From NCBI RefSeq assembly GCF_013285385.1, contig NZ_CP054212.1:3286001-3350000 (forward strand): a DNA stretch of 64,000 nt, read 5' to 3'. Shown here piece after piece: positions 7,665 through 16,110 of this stretch. The stretch's first letter is position 1; each line of letters opens with the position of its first letter. Both the position numbers and the translations under genes were made by a program. Source of the stretch: Paramixta manurensis (lineage in GTDB: Bacteria; Pseudomonadota; Gammaproteobacteria; Enterobacterales; Enterobacteriaceae). Below the pieces are notes generated by a model that had not been told where the DNA came from, ran no database searches, and saw only the letters and a list, made by a program, of their open reading frames with translations.

Positions 7665-9087
7665 GTTGACCTCCGGAATTAAGCAGGATACGCACATCTT
7701 CTAAATGCCCGGCAATCGCGGCGGCGGCCACCATCGCCGGGCTCATCAGATGCGTTCTGGCCCCGGCGCCCTGACGTCCCGGAAAATTACGATTGGTGCC
7801 GGATGCACAGCGATCGCCAGGGGCGAGGACATCTTCATTCATCGCCAGGCACATGGAGCAGCCTGACTGACGCCACTCGAAACCGGCCTGAATAAATATC
7901 TCTGCCAGCCCCTCTTTTTCTGCCTGCAACCGTACCTGGGTAGAGCCCGGCACGATAATGCCGCGAACATGGCGGGCTATCTTACGCCCCTGAATCACCG
8001 CCGCAGCCGATCTCAAATCCTCAATCCGCCCATTGGTACAGGAGCCGATAAAAGCGTGGGTAATGTGGATGTCACGCAGCGGCGTTCCGGGCTTTAGGCC
8101 CATATACTGCAACGCTTTTTTCATCGATTGCTGTTTAACCAGGTCGGACTCATGCTCCGGATCGGGAATACAATCCGTAATCGTACCGGTCTGATCAGGG
8201 CTGATGCCCCAAGTGACTTTCGGCTCCAGGTCACGGCAATCAATCACCACCGTTTTATCGAAGCGCGCGGCCGGATCGCTGCGTAACCCTTGCCATTCGT
8301 TAAGCGCCTGCTGCCACAACTCGCCATCCGGCATCTGTGGTTTTCCGGCAATATAGGCGAAGGTTTTTTCATCCGGTGCAATAATTGCCCCGCGCGCGCC
8401 AGCCTCTACCGCCATGTTACACAACGTCATACGCCCTTCCATGCTCAACGCGGCAATGGTTTCGCCATCAAACTCAATCGCATAACCGGTGGCGCCAGAG
8501 GCGCTAATCTGCTCAAGTAACGCAAGGATGATATCTTTCGCGGTACATGCATACGGTAAAACGCCCGTCACCGTAACACGCAGGGTTTTAAGCGTGCGGT
8601 AAACCAGGGTCTGCGTCGCCAGTAAGTGTTCGATTTCCGAAGTGCCGATACCGAACCCTAAGGCGCCAAACGCACCATAGGTGGTGGTATGACTATCCCC
8701 GGCAGCGATAACCATGCCCGGCATTACCAGGCCTTGCTCATGCGCGACCACATGTTCAATTCCCTGGCGTTGATCCAGCACGTCGAACAGCTCGATACCA
8801 AAGTCAGCGGCATTCTTTCTAAAATAATCAACCTGAAGCTGACCGCCGTCATCGGTCATATGGATATCACGCTGTGGGCGGGTAGGATTAACGTGATCGA
8901 TATTGAGCAATATATTTTCGGGGTGGCGTACCCCCCGTTGGTTTTCACGCAGCCCGCTAAACGCTTGCGGACTGGTATATTCGTTCAGAATGGAGCGGTC
9001 AATATACAGTAAAATATGACCTTCGTTATCCAATTCCCGAATGGTGTGCGATGCGATTATTTTCTCATACAGCGTTTTAGCAGACAT
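7651..9087 (-). CDS. leuC: 3-isopropylmalate dehydratase large subunit paralogue
   Basis: A 478-residue aconitase-superfamily enzyme. The Fe-S ligands are in FIGSCTNGRIEDL and GCSMCLAMNEDVL; the loop GDSHTTTYGAFGALGFGIGTSEIEH and the tail GRQGAGARTHLMSPAMVAAA are family hallmarks. Compared with E. coli LeuC, TNSR reads TNGR and many other positions differ, so this is a diverged paralogue or a related 2-alkylmalate dehydratase. The start at 9087 (MSAKTLYEK) matches the family; a TTG 12 bases upstream is less likely. It leads a probable operon with leuD-like, the hydrolase and LysR, with an AraC gene 160 bp upstream on the same strand. Confidence 0.87.
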   Translation of the reverse strand: MSAKTLYEKIIASHTIRELDNEGHILLYIDRSILNEYTSPQAFSGLRENQRGVRHPENILLNIDHVNPTRPQRDIHMTDDGGQLQVDYFRKNAADFGIELFDVLDQRQGIEHVVAHEQGLVMPGMVIAAGDSHTTTYGAFGALGFGIGTSEIEHLLATQTLVYRTLKTLRVTVTGVLPYACTAKDIILALLEQISASGATGYAIEFDGETIAALSMEGRMTLCNMAVEAGARGAIIAPDEKTFAYIAGKPQMPDGELWQQALNEWQGLRSDPAARFDKTVVIDCRDLEPKVTWGISPDQTGTITDCIPDPEHESDLVKQQSMKKALQYMGLKPGTPLRDIHITHAFIGSCTNGRIEDLRSAAAVIQGRKIARHVRGIIVPGSTQVRLQAEKEGLAEIFIQAGFEWRQSGCSMCLAMNEDVLAPGDRCASGTNRNFPGRQGAGARTHLMSPAMVAAAAIAGHLEDVRILLNSGGQHGSL

Positions 9088-9247
9088 AGGCTCACCCAAT
9101 ACAACCGTAATTAGAATAATTTATCTGCTATGGATGATTTCAGATATCGGGTCATAAAACAAACCCAACGCCCCTTCCTGAATGTGAATTACTGCATCAC
9201 ACTTCGTGCATGATGAGAAAATAATTTATGTGGTTATCCTAATGAAA

Positions 9248-10117
9248 TTAATTACCGCGACGTAGCGCCGAAGGGGAATAACCCAACACGCTTTTAAAAC
9301 GATTACTGAAATGGCTGGATGAACTAAAGCCACAGATCAAGGCTATCTCTGTCAGAGGCAAAGCGCTGTGCCGTACTAACTGTTCCGCTTTTGCCATACG
9401 CCGCTGCATTACATATTGATGAGGCGCCAGTTTAGTTGATTGCCTAAACATGCGCGCAAAGTGAAATTCGCTGAGTTCAGCCTGCGCGGCGAGATCGGCC
9501 AGCGTTAATGGGGCGTTTAAATTCTCTTCAATAAAGGTCGTTACCCGCCGCAGCACAACAGGTGCCAGCCCACCGCGTAGCGTAGGTAATTTCCATAACA
9601 CATTACTGTAATGCTGCACCAAGTGGGACATTAACAAAGTCGAGGCGCTACTCAACGTCAAATGATTGGCATTTTGCCGCCAGTCACAATTCAGTAGAAA
9701 GTGACGATAAAGCTGTGTGATATGTGCGTCATCAGCAAAGACTTTTTCCTGTAGTGTCAGGCTTGCCGGGCTACGATCCCAAATCTGTTCCGCAACCTGC
9801 CGCAGGTGAGCATCCGTACAATACAGATGAACAAAAGAGAATTCGTCACGCACATCCCAGGTCGATTCGCTCTGCTCCGGCATCAGACAAAAACGGTCAG
9901 GCGCACCGCCATTTTTCCAGCCAGCCGGCGTTTTATGCCAGGTGTGGTAACCCGCCTCGACATACAGGCTCAGCGTATGGTGATCGCTACGCTGAGTGAC
10001 GCAATCAAAATCGTTCGACCATGCCGCCAACTGAATACCCGAGCCTAATTGCACACTATTACGTAAGCGTGCGCGGTGCTGGCGGAGGTTTTCGAAGGCG
10101 TGATAAGGCTTATTCAT
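9248..10117 (-). CDS. AraC-family transcriptional regulator
   Basis: A 289-residue regulator with an N-terminal cupin-like sensing domain and a C-terminal double helix-turn-helix at residues 190-285 (LADLAAQAELSEFHFARMFR and LTEIALICGFSSSSHFSNRF). It precedes the leuC-like operon on the same strand and faces an EamA transporter gene on the other. Either could be its target. The sensed ligand is unknown. Confidence 0.87.
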   Translation of the reverse strand: MNKPYHAFENLRQHRARLRNSVQLGSGIQLAAWSNDFDCVTQRSDHHTLSLYVEAGYHTWHKTPAGWKNGGAPDRFCLMPEQSESTWDVRDEFSFVHLYCTDAHLRQVAEQIWDRSPASLTLQEKVFADDAHITQLYRHFLLNCDWRQNANHLTLSSASTLLMSHLVQHYSNVLWKLPTLRGGLAPVVLRRVTTFIEENLNAPLTLADLAAQAELSEFHFARMFRQSTKLAPHQYVMQRRMAKAEQLVRHSALPLTEIALICGFSSSSHFSNRFKSVLGYSPSALRRGN

Positions 10118-10300
10118 GGTGTTCGATTGGCTGAAAAATGAAGCGATAGTGTAAGCGGCTCAGGCCTGTCTGACCAGATGGGGAGCCCTTAACGTCAATA
10201 AAAAAGCGCAAGTTTTTGCAAGTCCCGGCAGGATGCTGACAGCAAAAAACTGCCAGCGCGGCGAGACTAAGCGCCTTGTGAAAAGCGACAGGAAACGCGC

Positions 10301-11230
10301 ATGAACGTATTATTGTATGGCTTGGTGGTGATGATTTGGGGAACGACCTGGATTGCGATCGTGATGCAACAGGGCACTGTCGCCATCACGGTCTCCATAT
10401 TTTGGCGCTTTTTATTAGCGGCGCTGGCGATGCTCGCACTGTTAACGCTAACCCGGCGCCTGCGGCAAATTAGCCTGCGCGATCATCTGTTTTGCCTGCT
10501 ACAAGGCTGCTGTGTATTCAGTTTCAACTTTGTCTGTTTCTACCAGGCGGCAAGTTTCATTAGTAGCGGGCTGGAATCGGTCATTTTCTCTATGGCGGTA
10601 TTATTTAATGCGTTTAATAGCCTGCTTTTTTTCCGCCAGCGTCCCCATCCTAACTTGTTACCCGCCGCTCTACTCGGTATTGGCGGCGTCATCGCATTGT
10701 TCTGGCACGATCTCTTGGCTACCCAATTGGCGCCCTCGCTCCTTTACGGCATTGGTCTCAGCGCCCTGGGAACGTTTGGCTTCTCACTGGGCAACATGAT
10801 CAGCACTCGCCATCAGCGACGTGGATTAGAAACACTGTCAACCAATACCTATGCCATGTTTTACGGCGCGCTGATCATGGCAATAATCAGCCTGGGACGC
10901 GGCGATAATTTTGCGCCTGAATTAACCACGCGCTATTTAGGCGCGTTGGTCTATTTGGCTATTTTTGGTTCGGTGATCGCCTTTGGCGCCTATTTCACCC
11001 TGGTTGGCCGCATTGGCGCCGGACCGGCGGCTTACAGCACATTACTGTTCCCGTTAGTCGCGTTAGCCATGTCAACGCTGTTTGAAGGCTACCGTTGGCA
11101 TAGCAATGCGGTTATCGGCTTAGCGATGATTTTACTCGGTAATGCGGTGATGTTTCGCCCGCCGGGAAGAGTGCCTGGTTTCAACATCTTCCGCCGTACT
11201 CGCCAGGATAAGGCGCCACGCTCAGGATAA
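10301..11230 (+). CDS. EamA/DMT-family permease, probable metabolite exporter
   Basis: A 309-residue inner-membrane protein with about ten hydrophobic helices arranged as two EamA repeats (MNVLLYGLVVMIWGTTWIAI starts the first; LYGIGLSALGTFGFSLGNMI starts the second). The family commonly exports amino acids and related metabolites; the substrate here is unknown. AGGAAA precedes the ATG. It is divergent from the AraC regulator across 183 bp, a common arrangement for an inducible exporter. The tail after the last helix is basic (RRTRQDKAPR). Confidence 0.85.
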   Translation: MNVLLYGLVVMIWGTTWIAIVMQQGTVAITVSIFWRFLLAALAMLALLTLTRRLRQISLRDHLFCLLQGCCVFSFNFVCFYQAASFISSGLESVIFSMAVLFNAFNSLLFFRQRPHPNLLPAALLGIGGVIALFWHDLLATQLAPSLLYGIGLSALGTFGFSLGNMISTRHQRRGLETLSTNTYAMFYGALIMAIISLGRGDNFAPELTTRYLGALVYLAIFGSVIAFGAYFTLVGRIGAGPAAYSTLLFPLVALAMSTLFEGYRWHSNAVIGLAMILLGNAVMFRPPGRVPGFNIFRRTRQDKAPRSG

Positions 11231-11372
11231 CGCGCTGGTGCGTATCTTCACCCTTATTGCCTGGCGCAGCCTGCTTGCTCAACAAACCCGGAACACTATA
11301 AAAAATACTATCACTATTTGTTCCGTATTTGTCGCGCTACTCTAAAAGCGTTCATTGCAGGAGGAAAAAACC

Positions 11373-11525
11373 ATGTTGCATCCACGGCCCTTTGTACAAC
11401 AACTCCATCAACTCTGGAGGAGCGAACGCTACCCGCAGAAATTACTCGGCCTGATTTACCTCACGCCGGAGGCACGCACGGCGGTGGTAAAGGAGTTACT
11501 GGAACCTCATGCGCGTAAACATTAA
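11373..11525 (+). CDS. Small conserved-looking protein, 50 residues
   Basis: A short open frame with a very strong ribosome site (AGGAGGA at 11359-11365, 7 bases before ATG). The protein starts MLHPRPFVQQLHQLWRSERY and ends VVKELLEPHARKH. It is basic and probably helical, with no signal peptide or membrane segment. A perfect 10-bp stem-loop follows at 11547-11572. The combination of ribosome site, codon-like content and following hairpin supports a real gene. No family is recognised. Confidence 0.6.
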   Translation: MLHPRPFVQQLHQLWRSERYPQKLLGLIYLTPEARTAVVKELLEPHARKH

Positions 11526-11546
11526 TTTCAATAGCCGGTCGTTTGT

Positions 11547-11572
11547 TTCAGGCTACATTCGCGTAGCCTGAA
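11547..11572 (+). terminator. Stem-loop after the 50-residue gene
   Basis: TTCAGGCTAC-ATTCGC-GTAGCCTGAA, a perfect 10-bp stem with a 6-base loop, 22 bp after the stop codon. The following sequence is only moderately U-rich, so termination may be weak. Confidence 0.5.
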
Positions 11573-11661
11573 GCTTGCATTTAATTCACATTAGGTTATC
11601 TTTTTTCCAATTTAATCAAACAGTTTTACCATCCCAGGCATACTCTCCCGACCAACCGCAA

Positions 11662-11713
11662 TGCCATTCATGCCACCCTCAATGCATTTCATTCCATTTT
11701 TAGCGCCATTCAT
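11662..11713 (+). promoter_or_regulatory. Three YpdB-type direct repeats in the yhjX promoter
   Basis: TGCCATTCAT (11662), TGCATTTCAT (11683) and CGCCATTCAT (11704) repeat at exactly 21-bp intervals, leaving 11-base spacers. In E. coli the response regulator YpdB activates yhjX by binding two GGCATTTCAT repeats with an 11-base spacer, so half-site, spacing and target gene all match. The third repeat is extra. The sites end 77 bp before the yhjX start. Confidence 0.85.
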
Positions 11714-11790
11714 GCCGGAACCCGCCGCCTGAACGGCATCAGGCTTTATTCTGTGCGCAATTTCAGAGATTCCCATGCGGGAGAGAGAAA

Positions 11791-13017
11791 ATGAGCAATA
11801 CCATTGCACCACAAAGCCTGAATCGCACACGTTGGCTAACCCTTATCGGCACCATCATTACCCAATTCGCTCTTGGTTCGGTCTATACCTGGAGCCTGTT
11901 TAATGGCCAGTTATCGCAAAAGCTGGACTCTCCTATCAGCCAGGTCGCCTTCACCTTTGGCTTATTGAGTTTAGGGTTAGCGGTCGCCTCTTCTCTTGCC
12001 GGTAAACTTCAGGAACGTTTTGGCGTTCGCTATGTCGCCATCGGCGCCGGTTTGTTAATGGCAATTGGGTTGAGTCTAACAGCGCAAGCCTCGAATCTAT
12101 TTATGCTCTATCTGAGCGCCGGTGTATTGGTCGGTCTTGCCGACGGTGCCGGTTACCTGATGACGCTATCCAACTGCGTAAAATGGTTCCCGGAGCGTAA
12201 AGGCGTGATCTCTGCCTGCGCGATCGGCGCTTATGGCTTGGGTAGCCTCGGCTTTAAATTTATCTGTAGCTATTTACTCAGCATCCATAGCCTCGGAACC
12301 ACCTTTATTATCTGGGGTGTGATGGCAATGGTGATGATTATCTGTGGCGCTTTAATGATGAAAGACGCGCCGAAGCAGCAAACCCAGAATAGTGCTACGG
12401 CGACCACCATCCGCGATTACACCCTTGCGGAATCAATGCGTTTGCCGCAGTACTGGATGTTGTCATTGATGTTTCTGACCGCCTGTATGAGTGGCTTGTA
12501 TGTGATTGGGGTGGCGAAAGACATCGGAGAAGGTCTGGTACACCTGAGCGCGCAAACTGCCGCCAACGCCGTCACCATTATCGCTATCGCCAACCTGAGT
12601 GGGCGTCTGGTTCTCGGTGTATTATCGGACAAAATTGCGCGCATTCGGGTCATTAGCCTGGCGCAGATCATTTCGCTGGCCGGGATGAGTATCCTGCTGT
12701 TCACCACCATGAATGAAACCACGTTCTTCATCTCGGTTGCCTGCGTCGCCTTTAGTTTTGGCGGCACTATCACGGTTTATCCATCACTGGTTAGCGATTT
12801 CTTTGGCTTGAATAATCTGACAAAAAATTATGGCGTGCTGTATTTGGGCTTCGGTATCGGCAGCGTATTGGGCTCGCTGATTGCCTCGCTGTTCGGCGGT
12901 TTTACCATCACCTTTAGCTTGATTATGACGCTGTTGGTCATTTCTTTAGTGATGTCGTTGGCGATTCGCCTGCCGAATAAAGGGATGGAATTGAAACAAG
13001 TTTATCAACACAGTTAA
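11791..13017 (+). CDS. yhjX: YhjX, OFA-family MFS transporter (pyruvate-linked)
   Basis: A 408-residue major facilitator with about 12 membrane helices. It is closely similar throughout to E. coli YhjX, for example RTRWLTLIGTIITQFALGSV near the N-terminus, NCVKWFPERKGVISACAIG and LSGRLVLGVLSDKIARIRV. YhjX belongs to the oxalate/formate antiporter group and its gene is the best known target of the pyruvate-sensing YpdA/YpdB system, encoded 6.6 kb downstream here. GAGAGA precedes the ATG. A strong stem-loop follows the stop codon. The transported substrate is not established; pyruvate or a related acid is likely. Confidence 0.93.
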   Translation: MSNTIAPQSLNRTRWLTLIGTIITQFALGSVYTWSLFNGQLSQKLDSPISQVAFTFGLLSLGLAVASSLAGKLQERFGVRYVAIGAGLLMAIGLSLTAQASNLFMLYLSAGVLVGLADGAGYLMTLSNCVKWFPERKGVISACAIGAYGLGSLGFKFICSYLLSIHSLGTTFIIWGVMAMVMIICGALMMKDAPKQQTQNSATATTIRDYTLAESMRLPQYWMLSLMFLTACMSGLYVIGVAKDIGEGLVHLSAQTAANAVTIIAIANLSGRLVLGVLSDKIARIRVISLAQIISLAGMSILLFTTMNETTFFISVACVAFSFGGTITVYPSLVSDFFGLNNLTKNYGVLYLGFGIGSVLGSLIASLFGGFTITFSLIMTLLVISLVMSLAIRLPNKGMELKQVYQHS

Positions 13018-13025
13018 GCCTGCAT

Positions 13026-13058
13026 TACCGCATCCCGGTGGCAGGCCGGGATGCGGTA
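13026..13058. repeat. 12-bp perfect hairpin between convergent genes
   Basis: TACCGCATCCCG, a 9-base loop, then CGGGATGCGGTA. It lies between the ends of yhjX (+) and the SMP-30 gene (-). There is no U-run, so it may be a REP-like palindrome that protects or attenuates both transcripts rather than a classical terminator. No second copy was seen in the window. Confidence 0.6.
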
Positions 13059-13069
13059 CTACGCTGCGC

Positions 13070-13954
13070 TCATGCCTCCCTGAAGAACGGTTCCGCCAGC
13101 CCGCCAACCGCCATTTTTACCGCGAAGACACTGCCAGACTGCGGATAATGGAGCAGTTCCTCCGCGGTACGGTTTTCACGGGAACTGGTGATATAGAGGG
13201 TTTTGAGGTCTGCACCACCAAAGGCCACCATGGTTGGCCAGCGCACCGGCAGAAGGATTTCATCCACAATATCGCCGCTTTCGGGGTCAATGCGTACCAC
13301 TCGCCCGCCATCAAACATCGCCGACCAGTAAAACCCCTCTTCATCAACCGCCGCCCCATCCGGTAAACCACCGCGCGCGTCATCGAAACGACGGAACACC
13401 TCACGCGGGCCGGGATCGCCACTCACGGGATCAAGTGGATAACGGTACAACACCGCGTTGGGAGTATCACTGTGATACATCCAGCGTCGATCCGGAGAAA
13501 ATGCTAAGCCATTCGAAATTTTGATATCGTCCGCAATCACCCGCAGACCCAGGTCCGAATTGAGTTGGCAAAGTATGCCGCCATTTCTATCCTGTGGTTC
13601 CCACAAGCTACCGCAATAAAAACGGCCAAAGGGATCGACGCGTCCATCATTAAAACGGCTACGGCTGGCGTCGCCCGGATTATCGGCCACTTTTCGCACA
13701 GCTTTACCTTCGGCATCAAGAAACCAAACCCCGCTACGCAGCGCGGCGACCAGCCCCCCGTCACGCCGTAGTCCAATGCATCCAATCTCTTCTACCTGGG
13801 GGAAAACGCGGTGTTCCCCGGTGCGCGGCGAGAAACGATGCACCGCCGGCGCTAAAATGTCGACGAACCACAGTACCTGCTCCGTTACCGACCATAACGG
13901 GCACTCGCCCAACTCCGTCTCAATCGCTAAAACCCTCTCAACCTGATACGTCAT
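13070..13954 (-). CDS. SMP-30/gluconolactonase-family sugar lactonase
   Basis: A 294-residue six-bladed propeller enzyme expected to hydrolyse aldonolactones. Metal and active-site positions are visible: E in ELGECPLW, N and D in SRFNDGRVDP, N in ISNGLAFSPD, and D in GLPDGAAVDEEG. The start at 13954 (MTYQVERVL) has AAGGAAG 5 bases upstream; the longer frame adds an unlikely basic leader. It is monocistronic, convergent with yhjX and divergent from a small lipoprotein gene. The exact sugar is unknown. Confidence 0.87.
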   Translation of the reverse strand: MTYQVERVLAIETELGECPLWSVTEQVLWFVDILAPAVHRFSPRTGEHRVFPQVEEIGCIGLRRDGGLVAALRSGVWFLDAEGKAVRKVADNPGDASRSRFNDGRVDPFGRFYCGSLWEPQDRNGGILCQLNSDLGLRVIADDIKISNGLAFSPDRRWMYHSDTPNAVLYRYPLDPVSGDPGPREVFRRFDDARGGLPDGAAVDEEGFYWSAMFDGGRVVRIDPESGDIVDEILLPVRWPTMVAFGGADLKTLYITSSRENRTAEELLHYPQSGSVFAVKMAVGGLAEPFFREA

Positions 13955-14226
13955 GATTCTTCCTTTTTTCATCACTGGAGACACCGTTAACTGTAGCGCC
14001 AAAAATGAAACCGATATTTATTTTATTTGAGTTGAATTTAGGAAAATTCCAGGTAGTATTGACGGTAATTTGATGAATTCATTTATCTCCGCCAGCCGAA
14101 ACACGCCTTATTCGATGCGTGGAAACATTTAGAAATATCACTATAAATAACTCTACATAGGCGGCATCCTTCCTCCATGATTGACGCGTAAAGTCGACTC
14201 CATCAAGGCATTAAAGGAGCCGTATT

Positions 14227-14367
14227 ATGAAAACTATAATAAAAGTCGCGTCAGTATTTATGGTTGTTTCAATGCTAAGCGGTTGTATTATTGCACACGA
14301 TCGCGGCAGCCATTATCACTACAATGGCTATCATCACGGTTATGGTTACCATCATCATAGATGGTAA
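14227..14367 (+). CDS. Tiny histidine/tyrosine-rich lipoprotein, 46 residues
   Basis: The frame starts with MKTIIKVASVFMVVSMLSGC, a lipoprotein signal with lipobox LSGC (C20). The mature part is only 27 residues and is packed with histidine, tyrosine and glycine (HYHYNGYHHGYGYHHHRW). AAGGAG lies 7 bases before the ATG and a strong terminator follows at 14458-14488. A histidine-rich membrane-anchored tail could bind metal ions such as zinc, copper or nickel; this is inference. The other lipoprotein gene, 14487-14768, is convergent with it. Confidence 0.72.
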   Translation: MKTIIKVASVFMVVSMLSGCIIAHDRGSHYHYNGYHHGYGYHHHRW

Positions 14368-14457
14368 GAATAAATAATCGGGAGAACTAAATAATGTATT
14401 TTTACCGCGGGCAAAGCCTGCACACAGCAATATAAAAATAATCAGGTAGTAAAAATT

Positions 14458-14488
14458 GGGCGGGATATTTTCCCGCCCTTTCTTTTTT
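14458..14488 (+). terminator. Rho-independent terminator
   Basis: GGGCGGGA-TATTT-TCCCGCCC followed by TTTCTTTTTT. It ends the small lipoprotein transcript; the opposite strand also has an upstream A-run, so it can serve the convergent gene. Confidence 0.85.
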
Positions 14489-14768
14489 AACCTTTCAGCG
14501 CGTAGTTACATTGATACCAGGCCTTCTTCAACCCCGGCAGGTGGCTATCTTGCGCCGGTAACGGCTCAACCCGATCAAACCCACGCGCGCTACAATAATG
14601 CGCAAGGTCTATCTCCAGCGCGGTTTTATCCACCGTTTTAGGATTGAAACGGTACTGCACCGTATTGGAGGCCGGATCCTCATCCACACGTTCAAAAGCG
14701 CCAGGCTTATCCGATGTGCAGCCAGCCAGTAAAAATGTCGCAACCGCGAATATTACCTGAGTTTTCAT
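14487..14768 (-). CDS. Hypothetical lipoprotein
   Basis: A 93-residue protein with the signal MKTQVIFAVATFLLAGC and lipobox LAGC (C17). The mature part holds two further cysteines (HYCSARGF and YQCNYALKG), which may form a disulfide in the periplasm. The family is not recognised. It is transcribed alone, and its stop codon overlaps the terminator of the convergent small lipoprotein gene. Confidence 0.75.
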   Translation of the reverse strand: MKTQVIFAVATFLLAGCTSDKPGAFERVDEDPASNTVQYRFNPKTVDKTALEIDLAHYCSARGFDRVEPLPAQDSHLPGLKKAWYQCNYALKG

Positions 14769-14990
14769 CTAAATACCTCACTCTGAGGCGGCATCATAAC
14801 AGACAGACCGCCGACCACAATCGGACATTGACGCAAAACATCACCTCGCAATGCATTGTTTTACCGATTGGTTTGATTCAGTTAAACGCTTATCAGCCGC
14901 GCCGACGAAATGCGAGAATGCGCCCAGAGCGCAAGCTCTGAACCAGACCTGAAGTTACAACCATAAAAAAGAGTATTGCTTCATTTGGAT

Positions 14991-15014
14991 GCCCGCGACG
15001 AGCGGGCTTTTTTT
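14991..15014 (+). terminator. Rho-independent terminator on the plus strand with no annotated gene
   Basis: GCCCGC-GACGA-GCGGGC followed directly by TTTTTTT. Both neighbouring genes (14487-14768 and 15020-15829) run on the minus strand, so this plus-strand terminator must end another transcript. The 220 bp before it hold no convincing open frame, making a small RNA likely. Confidence 0.75.
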
Positions 15015-15019
15015 GGCGG

Positions 15020-15829
15020 TTAACCCGCGTTAGCGCCAAGCATCATACGCAAAACGTTAGCGGATTGTTTGGTCGGAAGTGCCAAGATAGCGCGATAAAG
15101 ATCAATGGTCATATCACACATTTTAGCGCGGTCAGGCATCGCATCCGCTGGCGCGTTTAACCACTGCAAATCATTTCCCCATTTCGCATATAACGTGCGG
15201 ACAATGCCCTGTAAACTCTGCCGCGCCGCCGGCAGGTCGACCGTATGTTCAGCCCCGGCACTATCGCGCAATAAGGCATCCATCTGGCGTAAGTCCCGCT
15301 GTTGCAGCGCAACCGGCAGCACTTCGCTCATATTCACGCCACCGCTCACTTGAGGAAACAGAAATTTAAAACACAGTTGTGGATCTTTCGCCCGCAGCGT
15401 CGCCATTTCTTCCACCGAGAGGCGGATATAGTCGTCAATACTCTGGTCGCCAGCGCGACCAATACGCTGATTTAACAGGTTAACCAACATACCGCGTAAA
15501 TGCCCCATTGCCGCACTAATCGGTACGCCGTCGCGGACTTCCGCCATCAACTCGTCATCTAACTGTTTATACAGGGCGGGTTCCTGCTGTTTGATGGTGC
15601 GCCAAGGTGGTTCGGAGGCTAACCGCGCCCGAGCCTGATTCAGTAACGCTTGCTCACGCTGCTGCGGCAGCACCATACGCAGGTAATAAAGGTTACCTAA
15701 GATGACCGGTAAGACAACCAACAGTAGCGCCAGCAGGCGGTTAAACCGATATTTTTTAACTAACACCACGGCCAGCAGCAGCAGTATCAGCGCTGCCAGG
15801 AAAGAAGGGAGTACTGTTTGGCTATTCAC
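15020..15829 (-). CDS. Hypothetical membrane-anchored protein
   Basis: A 269-residue protein with two N-terminal membrane helices (about residues 7-24 and 30-48) and a large soluble part with helical character. There is no recognised domain. Features include SIDDYIRLSVEEMATLRA and a conserved-looking CFKFLFPQVSGG segment. It occupies the place where E. coli has lpxP, next to ypdK and alaC, but shows no acyltransferase motif. A topology with the C-terminal domain in the periplasm is possible but uncertain. Confidence 0.7.
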   Translation of the reverse strand: MNSQTVLPSFLAALILLLLAVVLVKKYRFNRLLALLLVVLPVILGNLYYLRMVLPQQREQALLNQARARLASEPPWRTIKQQEPALYKQLDDELMAEVRDGVPISAAMGHLRGMLVNLLNQRIGRAGDQSIDDYIRLSVEEMATLRAKDPQLCFKFLFPQVSGGVNMSEVLPVALQQRDLRQMDALLRDSAGAEHTVDLPAARQSLQGIVRTLYAKWGNDLQWLNAPADAMPDRAKMCDMTIDLYRAILALPTKQSANVLRMMLGANAG

Positions 15830-15998
15830 AACATGACTTTCGGCTATTCAGGAGGTCCTGATAATAGCGTTGCAGGATAAGCTCACGCAACGTTACCGTT
15901 AAAAATCCCTGTGCGGCGCGCGCGCTACTCCCCTCATATCATGATTATCGCGGCTATTTATTTTGCGCCTGATTCGGCGTAGATTAAGTGCCGATCCT

Positions 15999-16017
15999 GT
16001 TCTGAGTTACTCAGAAC
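15999..16017. promoter_or_regulatory. Perfect palindrome upstream of ypdK
   Basis: GTTCTGAG-TTA-CTCAGAAC, 8-bp arms with a 3-base centre, 94 bp before ypdK in a 281-bp divergent interval. It could be an operator or a hairpin in the ypdK leader. No known regulator motif is recognised. Confidence 0.4.
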
Positions 16018-16110
16018 GACCTGAGATGAAAGTGCATCTTTCTCTCAATTCTGTTCGTGTTGCACTGGCCCGGGATCGCCATGGTCGTAACCGCTCAGAG
16101 GAGTTGTTTG

